From: Vigna angularis | Taxonomy: Eukaryota; Streptophyta; Magnoliopsida; Fabales; Fabaceae | Direction: 5' to 3' | Assembly: GCF_016808095.1 (NCBI RefSeq) | Contig: NC_068971.1 | Span: forward strand, 20,820,501 to 20,884,500 | DNA length: 64,000 nt | In this document: positions 57,690-64,000 of the stretch, piece after piece | Numbering within the stretch: position 1 is the stretch's first letter | Layout of the letters: each line of letters begins with the position of its first letter | The notes under the pieces: generated by a model | Seen by the model: only the letters and a program-made list of their open reading frames with translations | Databases searched by the model: none | What the model was told of the DNA's origin: nothing | Made by a program: the position numbers and the translations under genes

Positions 57690-60610
57690 AAATTTAAGTT
57701 TATCCCAACAATTGCTCATGTCATCGTATATACACTTCAATCATTGTTATTGCTTAGTTCTTGTGATTTGCATTTGTGTCATTGTTAGGGTTCACATTCA
57801 CGCTACTATAGTACACACTCACTTAAGTTTGAACTAATTTAAGTCCACATCTTTCCTAAATCTGTATTTCGAAAGGAAAAAGTTTCAGATCAAGTTTCGA
57901 CAATACTTTGCAACGCTAAACGACTTACAAGTCAAAGTGTCTAATAGCGTTATGCTAAATGCGTAAGCTATTCTGTACTCAATGGTAATAAGTTGACCTC
58001 TTAAGAAGCAAAAAGGTGTCGAGACAATGTCTTTGATCACTAGTGCAAAAACATCGTATAACGTCACGCGTTCAACGTCCAACCACTGAATAACCAACGT
58101 TAAAAATGACCGGTGACATTTTTGTAAATAAATGCAATTATTAAACGTCGTTTGGAATTGTAATTCGACGTCAATTTGTTATATTGGGTAAATTTTGCGA
58201 AAATGCTTGGCGCGAAGGTGAAAATGTATTTATGTATGACATCGAATTCCCTAGAATTAAACGTCAAAAGGATATAAAACGTCGAATGTCCCAGCGTTAA
58301 ACGTTAAAAAATTAGTGAATTCAATAAAAAATTTGAGCGGGAGATTGAAAATTCATTCACTTTTCTTAATGCGCTTTACCCTTTTCCTTGTTCAAACTTT
58401 TCTGTAACGAAGTTTAACGATCATCACATGTAATATTTCTTTCATTTGTTACATGTGCATGTTAATTAACTATTTTAGGTATGATTTTCGTTTGTTTTGA
58501 CCGATTATTTTCGTGTTCTTGTCCTTCATAGGCGCATTCTGCTTTCTCTCTCACTAGTGACAACAATTTATTCCGACGAACCCAACTTTTGAAGGTTAAT
58601 TTTCGTTTTCATTTTGAAGAACTTATTTGTTAAACTTGTTTGTTGTTTTTTTTATTGAATTTGTTTGTTGTTGTTGTTTGGTTGAACCTGTTTGTTGTTG
58701 TTGTTTGATTGAACTTGTTTGTTGTTTGTTATTGTTGTTTGTTGTTGATACTACATTATACGTTCATAGTTCATACTTTATAAAATACCAAAAAATGAAA
58801 GTTGTTGTTTTGCTGCTTTTCAGGTCCCGTAGAGTTGTAAAAAAGATCACAATTAATTAAAAAAAACAAAAAAAAGTTGATTAACGTCGAAAATTGACAA
58901 AATTCGACGTTAATTTGTTTACTATGAACGTCGAATTGTTCTGTGTTCGACGTCAATTTGACGTCTCCCGATATGACGTCGACCTTTAATTCGACGTGAA
59001 AGACCGAAAAACATTAACGTTATACGGTGTTTTTGCACTAGTGGACCAAACCCTATAAAAGCCTTAATCACAAATCCAAAGCTTATAGAAAAAGAAATGT
59101 GCTAAATGCGCAAGCAATAAAAAGACAATATCCAAAACGTGTTTACATCAGACTATACGATACCATAAGCTTAAATGATAAACGATGAAGTTCTTAATCA
59201 ACGAATGGTATCTTAAGGAAAAGCTTAAATGATAAACGCTACCTCAACGGTAGAAAATGTCAAAAACACTTTGTTGTTATGAACAAACATTAAATGTCAT
59301 TAAATGCTTAACGTTCAAAAACAACAAAAGTGATAAGAGATAAGACATATCTACTGCATGCAAAATCTACTCTATTATATGCTGATAACTTACTACAAAC
59401 ATCCACATGCTTTATTTAAAATATATCAGAAGTGGATGTTAGAGATAAAGAAGACATTCACGGAATATTCTCTTCATAAGAAGACGTGTCTGAAAGATAG
59501 TATAACCTACTTTGAGAAAAGTACTGAAAAAGCAAGCCTGCATTGACAAGTTGACTTTAACCAACAGTTGCTTCACACGCAAGACAGAAAGGACACAAGA
59601 TTCAAGGCCAAAAGTTTAGTTTAACAGATACATTTTTAAAAAGCTTTTAAATAGAAGATCATTCAAAGGAAGAATCAAGAGGATAACTTACAAAGAAAAT
59701 ATCAATCCTACGAATGCGTTTAGAAGAAAAGCATAGAGAAGCTCAAGCAAAAAAAGAATATCTTAGAAGAGAAAAAGAAAACTCAAGCAATACTCTCGAG
59801 TGTCATTGTAATATTTGCTTACTTTTGTAAGAGGAGAGAAACAAGAAAAGAGAGAAACACCCAACAACTCTATAGACTGTATTGTATTGAACACATATCC
59901 TCTCTGCGAGAATAGTAGTCTAAAAAGACTTGTAAGCAATCGGTTGATTGCAATTCTCAAGAGAATTAAAACACTTGTTGTGAAACTTTGATGAGTTAAG
60001 GAAATCTTGGTAGCATATCAGAGGATACCAGGTTTGTCTAGTTCCAAGAGTTGTGCGAATACTCAACTAGTCTAGGGTAACGAGAAGTTATTCATTGACT
60101 AGAGATACCAGGAGTGGTGAAGAATAGTACACAGCCAAGAGTGAGTGAAACTCAACTAGACAGCATATCGGGGGATACCAAGAGTGCCTAGGGATACTAG
60201 GAGTGGTGAGAATACTTAGTGGTAATCTTGTTGAAGATTATAGTGGAACCCTTTATGGATAAAGGAGATTGAACGTAGCTCAGTTGGAATGAACCAGTAC
60301 AAAAATATTTGTGCATTTAGTGTTTATCTTTGTCTTAATGCTTTTATCATTAAAACCTACAGTTGCATTTTAGTTTCAAATACAAGAGCTTTCTATACTA
60401 AAATGCTAGTTATTAAAAGGAAAGCTCTTACAAACACTGCAATGAATATCTATATAGCATGTGAAAAGAAGTCACTGATTAAAATCGTTTACAAGGTCGA
60501 GCGTTTAACAACTACTTGAAAAATATTGTACTCGACAAAAGTGTATACAAGGAAGGTTACAAAAAGTTTTTTCGTTAACACTATCCAACCCCTTTCTAGT
60601 GTTTTTCAGG
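57690..60610 (+). mobile_element. copia-like LTR remnant, interrupted by a CACTA-like element
   Basis: Sequence on both sides of 58038-59043 has the style of SIRE-type LTRs. There are AACGCTAAACG/AAATGCGTAAGC words, a TATA-like TTTTAAATAGAAG (59643), repeated GATACCAGGAGTG words (60020-60210), and a terminal TCCAACCCCTTTCTAGTG (60583-60600). No coding sequence follows. Limits are uncertain. Confidence 0.45.
58038..59043. mobile_element. non-autonomous CACTA-like DNA transposon, 1,006 bp
   Basis: The ends are inverted: CACTAGTGCAAAAACATCGT at the left, and on the minus strand from 59043 CACTAGTGCAAAAACACCGT, continuing ATAACGT in both. Flanks are GAT and GAC, a 3-bp duplication with one change. 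Inside, AACGTCG/CGACGTT words recur many times in both orientations near the two ends, as subterminal repeats do in CACTA elements. No transposase is encoded. Confidence 0.82.
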
Positions 60611-62395
<1,785 letters not shown>

Positions 62396-62555
62396 ACAGA
62401 AGGGATTTCATTGATATAAATTTTATTAAGTAAGGACGTAATTGATGCACTTTTTAAAGGATGAACTAATTTGACATTTTCGAGCGAAACTGGGGACAAA
62501 ATAGGATATTAAGCCTTTAATTTAAATAATTCACATCTCCAACTTGTTTGGTCAA

Positions 62556-62880
62556 TATAAACATGATGTTGTCATTCTGATTTATCATTTGTCGCAGAAG
62601 TGAAATTAAGAAAAACAAAAGTGCACTGAATTTCAAATTGGAATTTAATCTTAATAAATTTGTTATCATCATGCTCATAGTTTAACTTCTACTCTTTTCA
62701 TTTCTATGATTTATCAATTATAAACATGATGTTGTCATTCTTATTTATCATTTGTCATAGAAGTGAAATTAAGAAAAACAAAACACACTGAATTTCAAAT
62801 TGGAATTTAAACTTAATAAATTTGTTACCATCACGCTCATAGTTTAACTTCTACTCCTTTCATTTCTATGATTTTATCAA
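62556..62880 (+). repeat. 163-bp tandem duplication
   Basis: TATAAACATGATGTTGTCAT begins copies at 62556 and 62719. Both continue through GAAATTAAGAAAAACAAAA and TTTCTATGAT, with a few differences. Confidence 0.9.
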
Positions 62881-63517
62881 AATTGGTATTAAGAAACTAA
62901 ATGTTTTGCAACTATTATGGGTTGATGTTAACATCTTTTCGTGGGGGGTTCTTATTTTTTTTTTAGTTTTGAAATTACTGTAGACTTTAGTTTTTTACAA
63001 ATTTAACAACAATCAGAAGGTAAAAGATATAACACAACCCTCTAATCAAAAATCAACATCAACATAATCAATTATTTTGTTATTAAAGTGGAAAAAAAAT
63101 GAACAAACAGATCAAAAGCAACAAATTGCGGTGTCGTGGGTTCTTGTGTGTGGATGTGAGAGAGGATGGAGATGAAAGAGAAACAAATTGGATAAGCAAG
63201 GAAGGTGGATTAGGGTTAAGTGAGAGTTTTTGATTTTTTCAGTTGAAGCTACGGTAGGGATGACAGAGAGAACGTTGGAGTGAGAGAGATCAAAGAGAAA
63301 AGGTTGAGAGGAATGAGAGATGAGAGAGAAAGATGTGAGTAAGGGTTGATGGATTTCTTGTTTTTTTTTTTAGTTTTGAGAATGGAAATTATTCAACTAC
63401 CCTTGACCTTAAAACTTAGAATTCATAATATATGAGGATATTTTTGTCTACTAAAACCCGGTACACTTTGCTAAAATGTACCAACTGAAAAAAAACTTAC
63501 TACGCATGTTAACAAAC

Positions 63518-63587
<70 letters not shown>

Positions 63588-64000
63588 TTACAATAAAATA
63601 TTTTTACTACTTTACAAAAATGTTTACATATCTCATAAAATATGGTTAAACTAAGAAATTTTAGTAATCTAAATAATTATAATAGAGAGAAAAACATTAA
63701 AAAATATTAAAGGTAGGATTTCCAATGTTTGCTTTTTTTTTTTTACCTAACCAAATATTTGATTTATCCTCTATGCAGTGTGTTTGGTCGAAATTATGTA
63801 ACTAAAATCTAAAAGATAATAAGTATATGTTATCCAAATAATAAAGAAAGCAAAAGTAAAACTTCTTTATCTCTCTTAAAACTTTAGTGTGTAAAATTAC
63901 ACAGTAAAGATATTATCTTAGTGAAGTTGTCATATGTGTGCGATCAAAATCACACTAATGTATATTGTTTATCAATGACACTTAAAATAGGTCTATAACA
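62881..64000. other. AT-rich DNA to the window edge
   Basis: No gene. 63120-63360 is GA-rich (AGAGAGA words). 63520-63581 is an (AT)n tract of about 62 bp. Nothing else is recognisable. Confidence 0.5.

Overview
The window is eukaryotic plant nuclear DNA. It has two spliced host genes with plant-type GT-AG introns, an AT-rich background, nested LTR retrotransposons, a CACTA-like element and very long microsatellites. A papilionoid legume, perhaps Vigna or Phaseolus, fits the retroelement vocabulary: repeated ATAATCGATTATC words in copia LTRs, Ogre/Tat- and Athila-type gypsy elements, and CGTTCGGTC-rich LTRs. The species is my inference and cannot be proved from the sequence alone.

Layout. 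1-8799 is old retroelement debris: an antisense Athila-like LTR with its primer binding site and a gag fragment at the edge, a SIRE-like copia LTR split by a 4-kb solo LTR with TSD TTTAC, and an antisense gypsy-type pseudogene. 8800-14606 is a complete antisense LTR element (TSD GATAT) with no coding capacity; its internal region is mostly tandem repeats. 14617-41607 is an Ogre/Tat-like non-coding element with about 4-kb LTRs (TSD ATTAT). Its 5' LTR was invaded by a chromovirus-like element. Its internal 24-bp array is split by an Athila-family composite (21962-32901) that carries gag-protease but no reverse transcriptase and holds a copia solo LTR. Removing the two outer insertions rejoins a plausible empty site, with 8799 followed by 41608 onward.

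41613-64000 is the host-gene part. SRP9 (signal recognition particle 9-kDa subunit; CDS exons 44690-51643, 103 aa) has a 6.2-kb second intron holding a decayed antisense copia element. A 2-oxoglutarate/Fe(II) dioxygenase (53954-55233, three exons, 352 aa) follows on the same strand. The rest is AT-rich intergenic DNA with tandem duplications, a copia-like LTR split by a 1-kb CACTA-like element, and a perfect (GT)148 tract. The two host genes have no evident functional connection.

The most unusual signal is a shared vocabulary of short CpG-rich words (CGTTCGGTC, CGTTCGTCC, GACGCTCGTCC, GGACGTCC, GGCCGAACGGCC). They occur as degenerate arrays inside LTRs of at least five different retrotransposon families. 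In several places they change LTR length, either by whole repeat units or by word-to-word deletions.
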